This document shows, piece by piece, positions 1-8,335 of a stretch of 64,000 bases of DNA. Origin of the DNA: Gemmatimonadota bacterium (GTDB lineage Bacteria; Gemmatimonadota; Gemmatimonadetes; Gemmatimonadales; Gemmatimonadaceae). Numbering within the stretch: position 1 is the first letter of the stretch; each line of letters starts with the position of its first letter. The stretch is from the NCBI GenBank assembly GCA_016871915.1, contig VHBP01000002.1, positions 1 through 64,000 of the forward strand, written 5' to 3'. The translations under genes and the position numbers were made by a program. The notes below the pieces were generated by a model. It was not told the origin of the DNA and made no database searches. It saw nothing but the letters and a program-made list of their open reading frames with translations.

Positions 1-582
1 CCCGGTGGCCGTGACGGTGGCCGTGGCGGGCGCGATGGTGGCCGCGGCGGCGCGCCGGGCCAGGAGCGCGAGGGGTCCGATCTCCTCGAGAACGTGATCG
101 CGATCAATCGCGTCGCGAAGGTCGTGAAGGGCGGCCGGCGCTTCTCCTTCAACGCGCTCGTGGCCGTCGGCGACGGGCAGGGGAAGGTAGGCGTGGCGAC
201 CGGGAAGGCGAACGAGGTGTCGGAGGCGGTCCGCAAGGCCGTCGACGGTGCGCGTCGCCGCATGGTGACCATCCCGATGACGGGGGCCACCATCCCCCAC
301 GAGATCGTGGGCAAGCACGGGGCCGGTGAGGTCCTGATGAAGCCCGCGGCGCCCGGTGCCGGCGTGATCGCCGGTGGCGCGGTCCGCGCGATCCTCGAGT
401 GCGCCGGGATCCACGACATCCTCACGAAGTCGCTGGGCTCGACCAATCCGCACAACATGGTCCTCGCCGCGCTCGACGGGTTGCAGCACCTGACGACGGT
501 GGAGCAGATCGCGCGCGAGCGCGGGGTCGAGGTGGCCTCGCTCCCGTACAAGTCCCGCGCCAAGTCGAAGGAGGTCGTGTAA
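1..582 (+). CDS. rpsE: 30S ribosomal protein S5, 5' end outside window, with Gly/Arg-rich N-terminal extension
   Basis: Frame 1 open from base 1; [29 protein letters not shown]...[29 protein letters not shown] is S5; followed by L30/L15/SecY. Confidence 0.97.
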   Translation, partial: PGGRDGGRGGRDGGRGGAPGQEREGSDLLENVIAINRVAKVVKGGRRFSFNALVAVGDGQGKVGVATGKANEVSEAVRKAVDGARRRMVTIPMTGATIPHEIVGKHGAGEVLMKPAAPGAGVIAGGAVRAILECAGIHDILTKSLGSTNPHNMVLAALDGLQHLTTVEQIARERGVEVASLPYKSRAKSKEVV

Positions 583-583
583 C

Positions 584-835
584 ATGCCGCGCACCTTCGT
601 CTGGCACCGCACGCGTGGGCCGAAGCACACCGAGCCGAACACGCTGACCTCCGGGAAGGTCCGGATCACGCAGGTCCGGTCCGGGATCGGACACAATCAG
701 AAGATGAACGACACCTTGCAGGCCCTTGGCCTGCGTCACCACCAGGCTTCGGTGGTGCATCAGGATTCGCCCGCGCTCCGTGGCATGATCAAGCGCGTCC
801 GGCACCTGGTGTCCGTCACGCCGGTGGAGGAATAA
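584..835 (+). CDS. rpmD: 50S ribosomal protein L30
   Basis: VRITQVRSGIGHNQKMNDTLQALGLRHHQASVVHQDSPALRGMIKRVRHLVSV; position between rpsE and rplO. Confidence 0.93.
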   Translation: MPRTFVWHRTRGPKHTEPNTLTSGKVRITQVRSGIGHNQKMNDTLQALGLRHHQASVVHQDSPALRGMIKRVRHLVSVTPVEE

Positions 836-839
836 CCGA

Positions 840-1301
840 ATGAGCGACGAGAAGATCACTCTCTCGACCCTGGCGCGGACGCCGGGGTCGCACCGGAACC
901 GGAAGCGCCTCGGGCGTGGCCCGGGCTCCGGCACCGGGAAGACGTCCGGTAAGGGCCACAAGGGCATCAAGGCGCGCGCGGGCCATCATGGCCCGGGCGG
1001 CAACAAGCCGCACTTCGAGGGCGGGCAGATGCCGCTCACGCGGCGCGTCCCGAAGCGTGGCTTCACCAACCCCTTCCGTGAGGCGGCCCAGGTGGTCGGC
1101 CTCGACGATCTCGCCCGCCTCACCGGCAGTGAGGTGACGGTCGAGACCCTCGCCGCCGTCGGGCTGGTGCGCGCCTCGGCGGGCCCGGTCAAGCTCCTCG
1201 CCAACGGCGAGATCGCTCGCGCGGTCACCGTCCGTGGCCTCAAGGTCAGCGCCACCGCGCGCGAGAAGGTCGTCGCGGCCGGCGGGACGGTCGAGGCCTA
1301 A
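840..1301 (+). CDS. rplO: 50S ribosomal protein L15
   Basis: KRLGRGPGSGTGKTSGKGHKGIKARAG...FEGGQMPLTRRVPKRGF motif; spc operon order. Confidence 0.97.
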   Translation: MSDEKITLSTLARTPGSHRNRKRLGRGPGSGTGKTSGKGHKGIKARAGHHGPGGNKPHFEGGQMPLTRRVPKRGFTNPFREAAQVVGLDDLARLTGSEVTVETLAAVGLVRASAGPVKLLANGEIARAVTVRGLKVSATAREKVVAAGGTVEA

Positions 1302-1304
1302 CCG

Positions 1305-2639
1305 ATGGCACAGGGGAACGCGCTCGGCGCGCTGGGCAACATCCGTAGCACGCCGGAGCTCTGGCAGAAAATCACCTTCACCTTCCTGATCCTGTTGGTC
1401 TACCGGGTCGGGTCGCATGTGACGGCGCCGGGCGTGGACGTGAACGCGATGATCGCGTTCTTCCAGCAGAACCAGGGCGGCGGGCTCCTCGGGCTCTACG
1501 ACCTCTTCGTCGGCGGGAACCTCTCTCGCTCGACGATCTTCGCCCTGGGCATCATGCCCTACATCTCGGCCAGCATCTTCATGCAGATCGGGGCGGCGGT
1601 GATCCCGACGCTCGACAAGATGCAGAAGGATGAGGAAGGCCGGAAGAAGATCACGCAGTGGACGCGCTACTTCACGGTCGCTTTGGCGGCGGTGCAGGCG
1701 TATGGCTATGCGCTCTTTACTGCGGGGGTCACCGGGGCGGTGGTGAACCCTGGGACGAGCTTCACCCTGCAGATGGTGCTCTTCCTGACCACGGGCGCGC
1801 TCTTCGTCATGTGGCTGGGTGAGCAGATCACGGAGCGCGGCCTCGGCAACGGCGCCTCGCTGCTGATCTTCTTCTCGATCGTCGAGCGGTTCATCCCGTC
1901 GATCGGGAGCGCCTTCGGCTTCGTGAGCACCGGGGCGGTCTCGCTCCTCTCGCTCCTCGCCATGACGGCGGTGATGATCGGTGTGGTGGCGGGGGTGGTC
2001 GCGATCACCCTCGCGGCACGCCGCATCGCCATCCAGATCCCGCAGCGCACGATGGCCAAGGGCCGTCAGCGCGAGGCGGCGAAGAACTTCATCCCGCTCC
2101 GCCTCAACTCGGCGGGCGTGATGCCGATCATCTTCGCGCAGTCACTGATCGTCGTCCCGGGCGCGATCGCGCAGTTCTCCGGGAACCAGGCGCTCGCGAA
2201 CGTCGCGGACTACCTCGCGCCGGGGACCTGGCTCTACTTCGTCCTCTCGGCTGTCCTGATCGTCTTCTTCACCTACTTCTACACCGCGATCATCTTCAAT
2301 CCGGCGGACGTGGCGGAGAACCTGAAGAAGCAGGGGGGTTTCATCCCGGGGATCAAGCCGGGCGCGAAGACCGCCGATCACATCCAGGACATCGTCACTC
2401 GGATCACCCTTCCTGGGGCGATCTTCCTGACCTTCATCGCCCTCCTCCCGATCTGGCTCGCGGACCTCTTCGCGGTGCCGTTCCAGTTCGGTGGGACCTC
2501 GCTCCTCATCGTGGTCGGCGTCGCGCTCGACACGATGGCGCAGGTGCAGCAGCATCTCCTGCTCCGGAAGTACGATGGATTCATGAAGAAGGGCCGGGTG
2601 CGCTTCCGTGGGCGGAATGCGGGCGTCGGCGGCTTCTGA
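1305..2639 (+). CDS. secY: Preprotein translocase subunit SecY
   Basis: Multi-TM protein with SecY motifs (GIMPYISASIFMQI, PLRLNSAGVMPIIFAQS); follows rplO. Confidence 0.97.
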   Translation: MAQGNALGALGNIRSTPELWQKITFTFLILLVYRVGSHVTAPGVDVNAMIAFFQQNQGGGLLGLYDLFVGGNLSRSTIFALGIMPYISASIFMQIGAAVIPTLDKMQKDEEGRKKITQWTRYFTVALAAVQAYGYALFTAGVTGAVVNPGTSFTLQMVLFLTTGALFVMWLGEQITERGLGNGASLLIFFSIVERFIPSIGSAFGFVSTGAVSLLSLLAMTAVMIGVVAGVVAITLAARRIAIQIPQRTMAKGRQREAAKNFIPLRLNSAGVMPIIFAQSLIVVPGAIAQFSGNQALANVADYLAPGTWLYFVLSAVLIVFFTYFYTAIIFNPADVAENLKKQGGFIPGIKPGAKTADHIQDIVTRITLPGAIFLTFIALLPIWLADLFAVPFQFGGTSLLIVVGVALDTMAQVQQHLLLRKYDGFMKKGRVRFRGRNAGVGGF

Positions 2640-2648
2640 GCCCCTGAG

Positions 2649-3287
2649 ATGATCGTCGTCCTGCTCGGCCCGCCGGGCGCTGGCAAGGGAACGCAGGGAG
2701 AGCGAATCGCCGCGGCCCTGGACGTTCCCAAGCTGGCGACCGGCGATGTGCTTCGGGCCGCAGTGAAGGCGGGGACGCGCCTCGGCCTCGAGGCCAAGGG
2801 GTATATGGATCGCGGGGACCTCGTCCCCGATACGGTGATCCTCGGCATCATCAAAGAAGCGCTCGCGCAGCCCGCGTACGCCGAGGGCGCGATCCTCGAT
2901 GGGGTGGTACGCACGGTGCCCCAGGCCGAGGGGCTTGCCGCGGCCACGAAGGAGCTCGGCACGCAGGTCGATGTGGTGCTGACCTTTGACATCGCGGACG
3001 ATGTGCTCGTGGAGCGCCTCTCCGGCCGCACCACCTGCGATCAGACGCAAAAGCCCTTCACCGGGCTGCAGCCGGGGACGCGCTGCCCCGATCAGTGCGG
3101 TGGCACCCTCGTGCGCCGCGCGGATGACGAGCCCGAGGCGATCCGCAACCGCCTCCGCGTGTACCAGGCGCAGACGGCGCCGGTGCTCGACTGGTATGTC
3201 GCCCACGGGGCGAATGTGCAGCGGATCGACGCCGTCGGCGCCTTCGACGCCGTCACGGCGCGAGCGCTCGCCGCCGTCGGCCGGTGA
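2649..3287 (+). CDS. adk: Adenylate kinase
   Basis: P-loop GPPGAGKGTQ, Cys-containing LID, ...DGVVRTVPQAEGL in the DGFPRT position; secY-adk-map order. Confidence 0.95.
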   Translation: MIVVLLGPPGAGKGTQGERIAAALDVPKLATGDVLRAAVKAGTRLGLEAKGYMDRGDLVPDTVILGIIKEALAQPAYAEGAILDGVVRTVPQAEGLAAATKELGTQVDVVLTFDIADDVLVERLSGRTTCDQTQKPFTGLQPGTRCPDQCGGTLVRRADDEPEAIRNRLRVYQAQTAPVLDWYVAHGANVQRIDAVGAFDAVTARALAAVGR

Positions 3288-4039
3288 TCCAACTCAAGAG
3301 TCCGCACGAGATCGAGACGATGGCGGCGGGCGGGCGGATCCTCGCCGCCACGCATTGCCACATCCGATCCGCCATCGCGCCCGGGATCACGACGCTCGAG
3401 ATCGACGCCCAGGTGGAGGCGTTCATCCGCTCTCACTCTGGTGCGACCCCCTCCTTCAAGGGGCTTTACGGCTTCCCGGCGTCGGCGTGCATCTCGATCA
3501 ATGACGAGATCGTGCATGGGATCCCTTCGCCACGACGGATCCTCGCCGCGGGGGACATCGTCACCGTCGACATCGGTGTGCACTTTGGTGGCTTCCACAC
3601 CGATTCGGCGTGGACCTACGCCGTGGGAGAGATCCTTCCCGAGACGCAGCGCCTCCTCGACGTGACGGAGCGCTCCCTCTACGCCGGGATCGAGGCGGCG
3701 CGCGTGGGGAATCACATCGGCGATATCGGGCACGCGGTGGAAGCGGTGGTGACGCGCGCGCGGTACACGGTGGTGCGCGACCTCGTCGGCCACGGGGTGG
3801 GGACGAGCATGCACGAGGAGCCGCAGGTCCCCAACCATGGCAAGCCGAAGCGCGGCGCCAAGCTGCAGGCGGGGATGACGATCGCGATCGAGCCGATGGT
3901 GAATGCGGGAGGCGCCGCGACGCGGACCCTCGCCGATAAGTGGACCATCGTCACGCTCGATGGCGCGCTCAGCGCCCACTTCGAGCACACGATCGCCATC
4001 ACGGCCGAGGGGCCGCGGATCCTCACGACGCTCGCGTAA
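3284..4039 (+). CDS. map: Type I methionine aminopeptidase
   Basis: INDEIVHGIPSPR, VDIGVHFGGFHTDSAWTY, GHGVGTSMHEEPQVPNHG motifs. Confidence 0.96.
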   Translation: MIQLKSPHEIETMAAGGRILAATHCHIRSAIAPGITTLEIDAQVEAFIRSHSGATPSFKGLYGFPASACISINDEIVHGIPSPRRILAAGDIVTVDIGVHFGGFHTDSAWTYAVGEILPETQRLLDVTERSLYAGIEAARVGNHIGDIGHAVEAVVTRARYTVVRDLVGHGVGTSMHEEPQVPNHGKPKRGAKLQAGMTIAIEPMVNAGGAATRTLADKWTIVTLDGALSAHFEHTIAITAEGPRILTTLA

Positions 4040-4050
4040 CCGAGCGTCGC

Positions 4051-5571
4051 TTACGCGAGCTGCCGCTCCACCGCCGCCGTGGCCCGCGCGGCATCGGCCG
4101 CACACCGCGCCACGAGTGCCTGCGCCTCCGCCGCGAGCGGCGCCCCTGCCGCGCGATCGGGCATCGCCACCACATTGATCCGCACGTTGTACGCCGCGCC
4201 GCGGCAGGCGGCCTCGGTCATCAGCGCCGCGACGCCGGCATCGCTCGCCGCATGGGTGTTCCCCTGCTCGGCGCAGGTGGCGGCGAGCGCGGCGACCTCG
4301 GCGCAGCAGCGCGCCGTCTCGAGCGGGGTCATCGCGGCGCCGACCAAGGCGGCCTGGATCGCGGCCTCACGCGCGGTCTGCTGCTCCGGCGTCTCCTTGG
4401 GGAGTTGATACGCCGCGCTCACGCTGGCGTAGGCCTGCGCATCCTCCACGCGAAGTTCGCCGAGGCGCCGCACGAGGGACGCCGCGCGAATCGCGATCTC
4501 CTTCATCTCGGCGTCGACGGCGGCGTACTTCTTCCTCCCGACGGTGAGCCCCGCGACCATCTGCGCGAGGGCGGCGCCGAGGGCACCGGCATGCGCGGCG
4601 ACGGAGCCACCACCGGGGACTGGCGCGCTCGAGGCGACCTCACCGACGAACCCGGCGAGCGAGACTCCACCAGAGGCGGCCGAACGCACCTGACGCTCGA
4701 GCACGAGGTCGGGGGTGTAGGTGCGCCAGCGGAGATGACGCGCTGCCGTCTCGAAGAGGGCACGCTCGGGGACGAGCCCCACCACCTCGCTCCACGTGGG
4801 CGTCACGCCGAGCGCCTCGGCCTCCATCCTCACCATCTCGTAGGCGCGGTGGAGCGGGGTCGCCTCGAGGTCGACGAGATTCATCGAGACCTGCGCCTGG
4901 CCATCGACCTCGAGACCGAGTCCCTTCACGCCTTTGAGTCCACCCGAGGAGCCACGCACCGCCTTGGCGACCGCTTTGGCGACGGCGAGGTTCTCCTTCC
5001 CGCCGAGGTAGACGTTGAAGGCGACGAGGAAGGGACGCGCCCCGATCACGGTCGCTCCCGCGGTGGGATGGATCGCGTTGGGGCCGAAGTCAGGGACGCG
5101 GGAGGGGTCGGTGCCGATCGCGGTCCTCGCCCCCTCGAACTCCCCACGCCGGATATCGGCGAGGTTCACGCGGTCGGGGCGTGCGGCGGCGCGCTCGTAG
5201 AGGAAGACCGGGATCGCGAGCTCCTTCCCGACACGCTCACCCAAGGTGCGCGCGAGGGCGATGCAATCCTCCATCGAGGTCCCCTCGAGGGGGATGAACG
5301 GGCAGACATCGGTGGCGCCGATGCGCGGGTGCTCGCCCTGATGCGTCGTCAGATCGATGAGCCTCGCGGCGGTCGCGATCCCAGCGAAGGCGGCATCGGC
5401 GGCCGAACCCACCGGGGCGACGAAGGTCACCACGGTGCGATTGTGCGAGGGATCGCTCGAGACATCGAGGACCACCGTGCCGGGGACGCCGGCGATCGAC
5501 TCACGGATGGCGGCGATGACCTCGGGGCGACGGCCCTCGGAGAAGTTGGGGACGCACTCGACGAAGGACAT
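4051..5571 (-). CDS. ftcD: Bifunctional glutamate formimidoyltransferase / formimidoyltetrahydrofolate cyclodeaminase
   Basis: MSFVECVPNFSEGRRPEVI... and C-terminal cyclodeaminase part (SSAPVPGGGSVAAHAGALGAALAQMVAGLT). Confidence 0.92.
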   Translation of the reverse strand: MSFVECVPNFSEGRRPEVIAAIRESIAGVPGTVVLDVSSDPSHNRTVVTFVAPVGSAADAAFAGIATAARLIDLTTHQGEHPRIGATDVCPFIPLEGTSMEDCIALARTLGERVGKELAIPVFLYERAAARPDRVNLADIRRGEFEGARTAIGTDPSRVPDFGPNAIHPTAGATVIGARPFLVAFNVYLGGKENLAVAKAVAKAVRGSSGGLKGVKGLGLEVDGQAQVSMNLVDLEATPLHRAYEMVRMEAEALGVTPTWSEVVGLVPERALFETAARHLRWRTYTPDLVLERQVRSAASGGVSLAGFVGEVASSAPVPGGGSVAAHAGALGAALAQMVAGLTVGRKKYAAVDAEMKEIAIRAASLVRRLGELRVEDAQAYASVSAAYQLPKETPEQQTAREAAIQAALVGAAMTPLETARCCAEVAALAATCAEQGNTHAASDAGVAALMTEAACRGAAYNVRINVVAMPDRAAGAPLAAEAQALVARCAADAARATAAVERQLA

Positions 5572-5577
5572 GCGGGA

Positions 5578-6423
5578 TCAGGCGGGAGGTGGGACGACGG
5601 GAGTGGGGGAGTGCAGGGGGTCGTGCAGCCGCTCACGCAGCCAAGGATGCATCACCGGATTCCCAGCGAGGATACTGCTCGGCTGCGTCGGATCCAGCGG
5701 TTCGCCATCGACGGTGGAGACGATCCCGCCCGCTTCGGTGACTAGGAGCATCCCGGCGGCGAAGTCCCATGGCGAGAGCCTCGTCTCCCAGTAGGCCTCG
5801 ACGCGGCCGGCAGCGACACTTGCGAGGTCGAGGCTCGCGGCGCCAGCGCGTCGCACATCGGGGACCCCCGAGATCACGCGGGCCAGCTGGAGCTGGTAGA
5901 GTGGGAGGTCGTGCGGGTCCTTGGCGGGAAACCCTGAGGCGATCAGGGCGCGCGGCGGGTCGGTGATGGTGGAGACGCGGCAGGGGCGGCCATCCACCAA
6001 GGCCCCGGCGCCGATGGTCGCGGTGAAGCGCTCGTTCCGCGGCACCTGGAGGACCACTGCGGCCACCGGATGGCCGTCCTCGAGCACGCCGATCGAGACC
6101 GCGTACTCGGGGAATCCGTGCAGGAAGTTCGTGGTCCCATCTAGGGGGTCGATCACGACGCAGAGCCCCCGGCGGGCCTCGGCCCCGGCGCTCGATGCCG
6201 ACTCCTCGGCGAGGATGGTGACGCCGGGAAGGGCGGGGCGGAGGAGCGCGAGGATCGCCGCCTCGGTACGGAGGTCGACCTCGGAGACGAAGTCCCCCGG
6301 TCCCTTGGATTGCCAATCGATCGTCCCGAGGCGACCTGCCCCCTCACGGATGATCGCGGCCCCTGCCTCGGCGGCCCGTGTGATCAGGTCGAGGAGCGCC
6401 CCGCGCTCCTGTTGAATGCCCAT
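5578..6423 (-). CDS. Inositol monophosphatase family protein
   Basis: VIDPLDGTTNFLHGFPEYAVSIGV and WDFAAGMLLVTEAGG motifs; start chosen at MGIQQERG. Confidence 0.92.
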   Translation of the reverse strand: MGIQQERGALLDLITRAAEAGAAIIREGAGRLGTIDWQSKGPGDFVSEVDLRTEAAILALLRPALPGVTILAEESASSAGAEARRGLCVVIDPLDGTTNFLHGFPEYAVSIGVLEDGHPVAAVVLQVPRNERFTATIGAGALVDGRPCRVSTITDPPRALIASGFPAKDPHDLPLYQLQLARVISGVPDVRRAGAASLDLASVAAGRVEAYWETRLSPWDFAAGMLLVTEAGGIVSTVDGEPLDPTQPSSILAGNPVMHPWLRERLHDPLHSPTPVVPPPA

Positions 6424-6446
6424 TGGTCGTCCCGTACCTTCCGGTG

Positions 6447-7430
6447 ATGCCACGCATCTTCAGCGGGATCCAGCCCTCGGGCGAGCTCCACATCGGCAAC
6501 TACCTGGGAGCGGTCAAGAACTGGGTCGCGCTGCAGCACGAGCAGGAGTCCTTCTTCTGCATCGTAAACTATCACGCCATCACCGTCCCTTACACGCCCG
6601 ACGAGCTCCGCCGCCGGACCCGGGAGATGGCGATCTCCCTGCTGGCCTCCGGGCTCGACCCGGCCAAGGCGACGGTCTTCGTCCAGTCTGATGTCCCGGA
6701 GCACACCGAGCTCGCCTGGGTCTTCAACACCATCACCCCGTTGGGCGAGCTCGAGCGGCAAGTCCAATTCAAGGACAAGTCAAGCAAGCAGGAGCAGGTG
6801 ATGGCGGGGCTGCTGAACTATCCGGTGCTTCAGGCGGCGGACATCCTCCTGTATCGCGCCGACATCGTCCCCGTGGGAGAGGATCAGGTGCAGCACCTCG
6901 AGCTCTCGCGCGTCGTCGCGCGGAACTGGAATGCGCGCTTCTCGCCGACCGAGCCGTACTTCCCCGAGCCGCAGCCGCGCCTCACCCCGGCGCGTCGTAT
7001 CGTCGGGCTCGATGGGCAGGGGAAGATGTCGAAGTCGCTCGGCAACACGATCAGCCTCCTCGATCCGCCGACCGTCGTGTGGGACAAGCTGCGCCCCGCT
7101 GTCACCGACGAGGCACGCCTCCGAAAGACCGACCCGGGTGAGCCGGAACGGTGCAAGACGATCTACCAGCTGCACCGGGCCTTCTCTCCAGCGGCGGTGG
7201 TGGCCGAGGTGGAGACTAAGTGTCGCAGCGCGCAGTGGGGATGCATCGAGTGCAAGAAGGTCCTGCACGAGCATCTCACGGCGGAGTTGGCCCCGATCCA
7301 GGCGCGGGCGGCCGCACTCGCGGCCGAGCCCGAGCGGGTGGATGCGCTCCTTGCTGACGGGGCGCAGCGCGCGCGCGCCGTCGCGCGCGAGACGATGACC
7401 ACGGTGCGCGACCGGATGGGACTCGCATGA
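6447..7430 (+). CDS. trpS: Tryptophanyl-tRNA synthetase
   Basis: MPRIFSGIQPSGELHIGNYLGAVKNW and GQGKMSKSLGN; start at 6447 rather than ORF-track 6423. Confidence 0.96.
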   Translation: MPRIFSGIQPSGELHIGNYLGAVKNWVALQHEQESFFCIVNYHAITVPYTPDELRRRTREMAISLLASGLDPAKATVFVQSDVPEHTELAWVFNTITPLGELERQVQFKDKSSKQEQVMAGLLNYPVLQAADILLYRADIVPVGEDQVQHLELSRVVARNWNARFSPTEPYFPEPQPRLTPARRIVGLDGQGKMSKSLGNTISLLDPPTVVWDKLRPAVTDEARLRKTDPGEPERCKTIYQLHRAFSPAAVVAEVETKCRSAQWGCIECKKVLHEHLTAELAPIQARAAALAAEPERVDALLADGAQRARAVARETMTTVRDRMGLA

Positions 7431-8305
7431 CCAAGACCCTCGGTGGGATCCTCGCCCCGGTCACCACGCCCTTCGTCGCGGGGAGCGAGGCACTCGATCT
7501 CGACGGCTTCGCGGCGAACCTCACGGCGCATCTCGCCGATGGGTTGGATGGGATCGTCGTGGCGGGTTCCACGGGTGAGGCGGCGTTGCTTACGGACGAA
7601 GAGCGCGCCTCACTCCTCTCGGTGGCGCGGGATCGGGTCCCGCGTGAGCGCTGGCTCGTGATGGGGACGGGCGCCGAGTCCACGAGGCAGTGCCTCTCGC
7701 GCTGCGTGCATGCCGCCTCCGCAGGCGCCGACGCCGTACTCGTCGTCGCACCGCACTATTACGCCAATGCGATGACGGTCGAGGCGCTCCGCGCGCACTA
7801 CCAGCGTGTGGCCGATGCGTCGCCCGTGCCGGTGATCCTCTACAATATCCCCAAGTACATGCACTTCGCGCTCAGCGCCGAATTCGTGGCGGAGATGGCG
7901 GCGCACCAGAACGTGATCGGGATCAAGGACAGCTCCGGCGAAGCCCAGATGCTCGCCGGTTTCCTCCAGGCACAGGGGGAGGGCTTCACCGTCCTCACGG
8001 GGAATGGTGCGGTCTTCCATGAGGCGCTCGTCTCAGGCGCTCGGGGTGGGATCCTCGCCGTCTCCACCTTCGCGGCGGCGCGCACGCGCGCCGTACTCGC
8101 GGCACATCGTGTTGGTGATGTGGCCGGTGGCGCCGCAGCGCAGGCCGCACTCAAGCCGCTCGCGCAGGTGATCGTGGGTCAGCTCGGCGTGCCGGGGGTG
8201 AAGTACGCGTTGGATGTCGTCGGCCGTGCCGGCGGAGTGCCACGCCTCCCGTTGCTCCCACTCGACGCCGAGGGACGGGCCTCGGTCGACGCCCTCCTCG
8301 CCTAG
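7427..8305 (+). CDS. dapA: 4-hydroxy-tetrahydrodipicolinate synthase family protein
   Basis: GILAPVTTPF..., VAGSTGEAALLTDEE, VILYNIPKYMHF, GIKDSSG motifs; may be another member of the DapA/NAL superfamily. Confidence 0.85.
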   Translation: MTKTLGGILAPVTTPFVAGSEALDLDGFAANLTAHLADGLDGIVVAGSTGEAALLTDEERASLLSVARDRVPRERWLVMGTGAESTRQCLSRCVHAASAGADAVLVVAPHYYANAMTVEALRAHYQRVADASPVPVILYNIPKYMHFALSAEFVAEMAAHQNVIGIKDSSGEAQMLAGFLQAQGEGFTVLTGNGAVFHEALVSGARGGILAVSTFAAARTRAVLAAHRVGDVAGGAAAQAALKPLAQVIVGQLGVPGVKYALDVVGRAGGVPRLPLLPLDAEGRASVDALLA

Positions 8306-8335
8306 CCCTCGCGTCTCGCGGGATCCCCCCTCCCG

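Noticed and set aside
3940-5745. 601-aa + strand ORF opposite ftcD
   Set aside because: Antisense of ftcD with compositional bias only.
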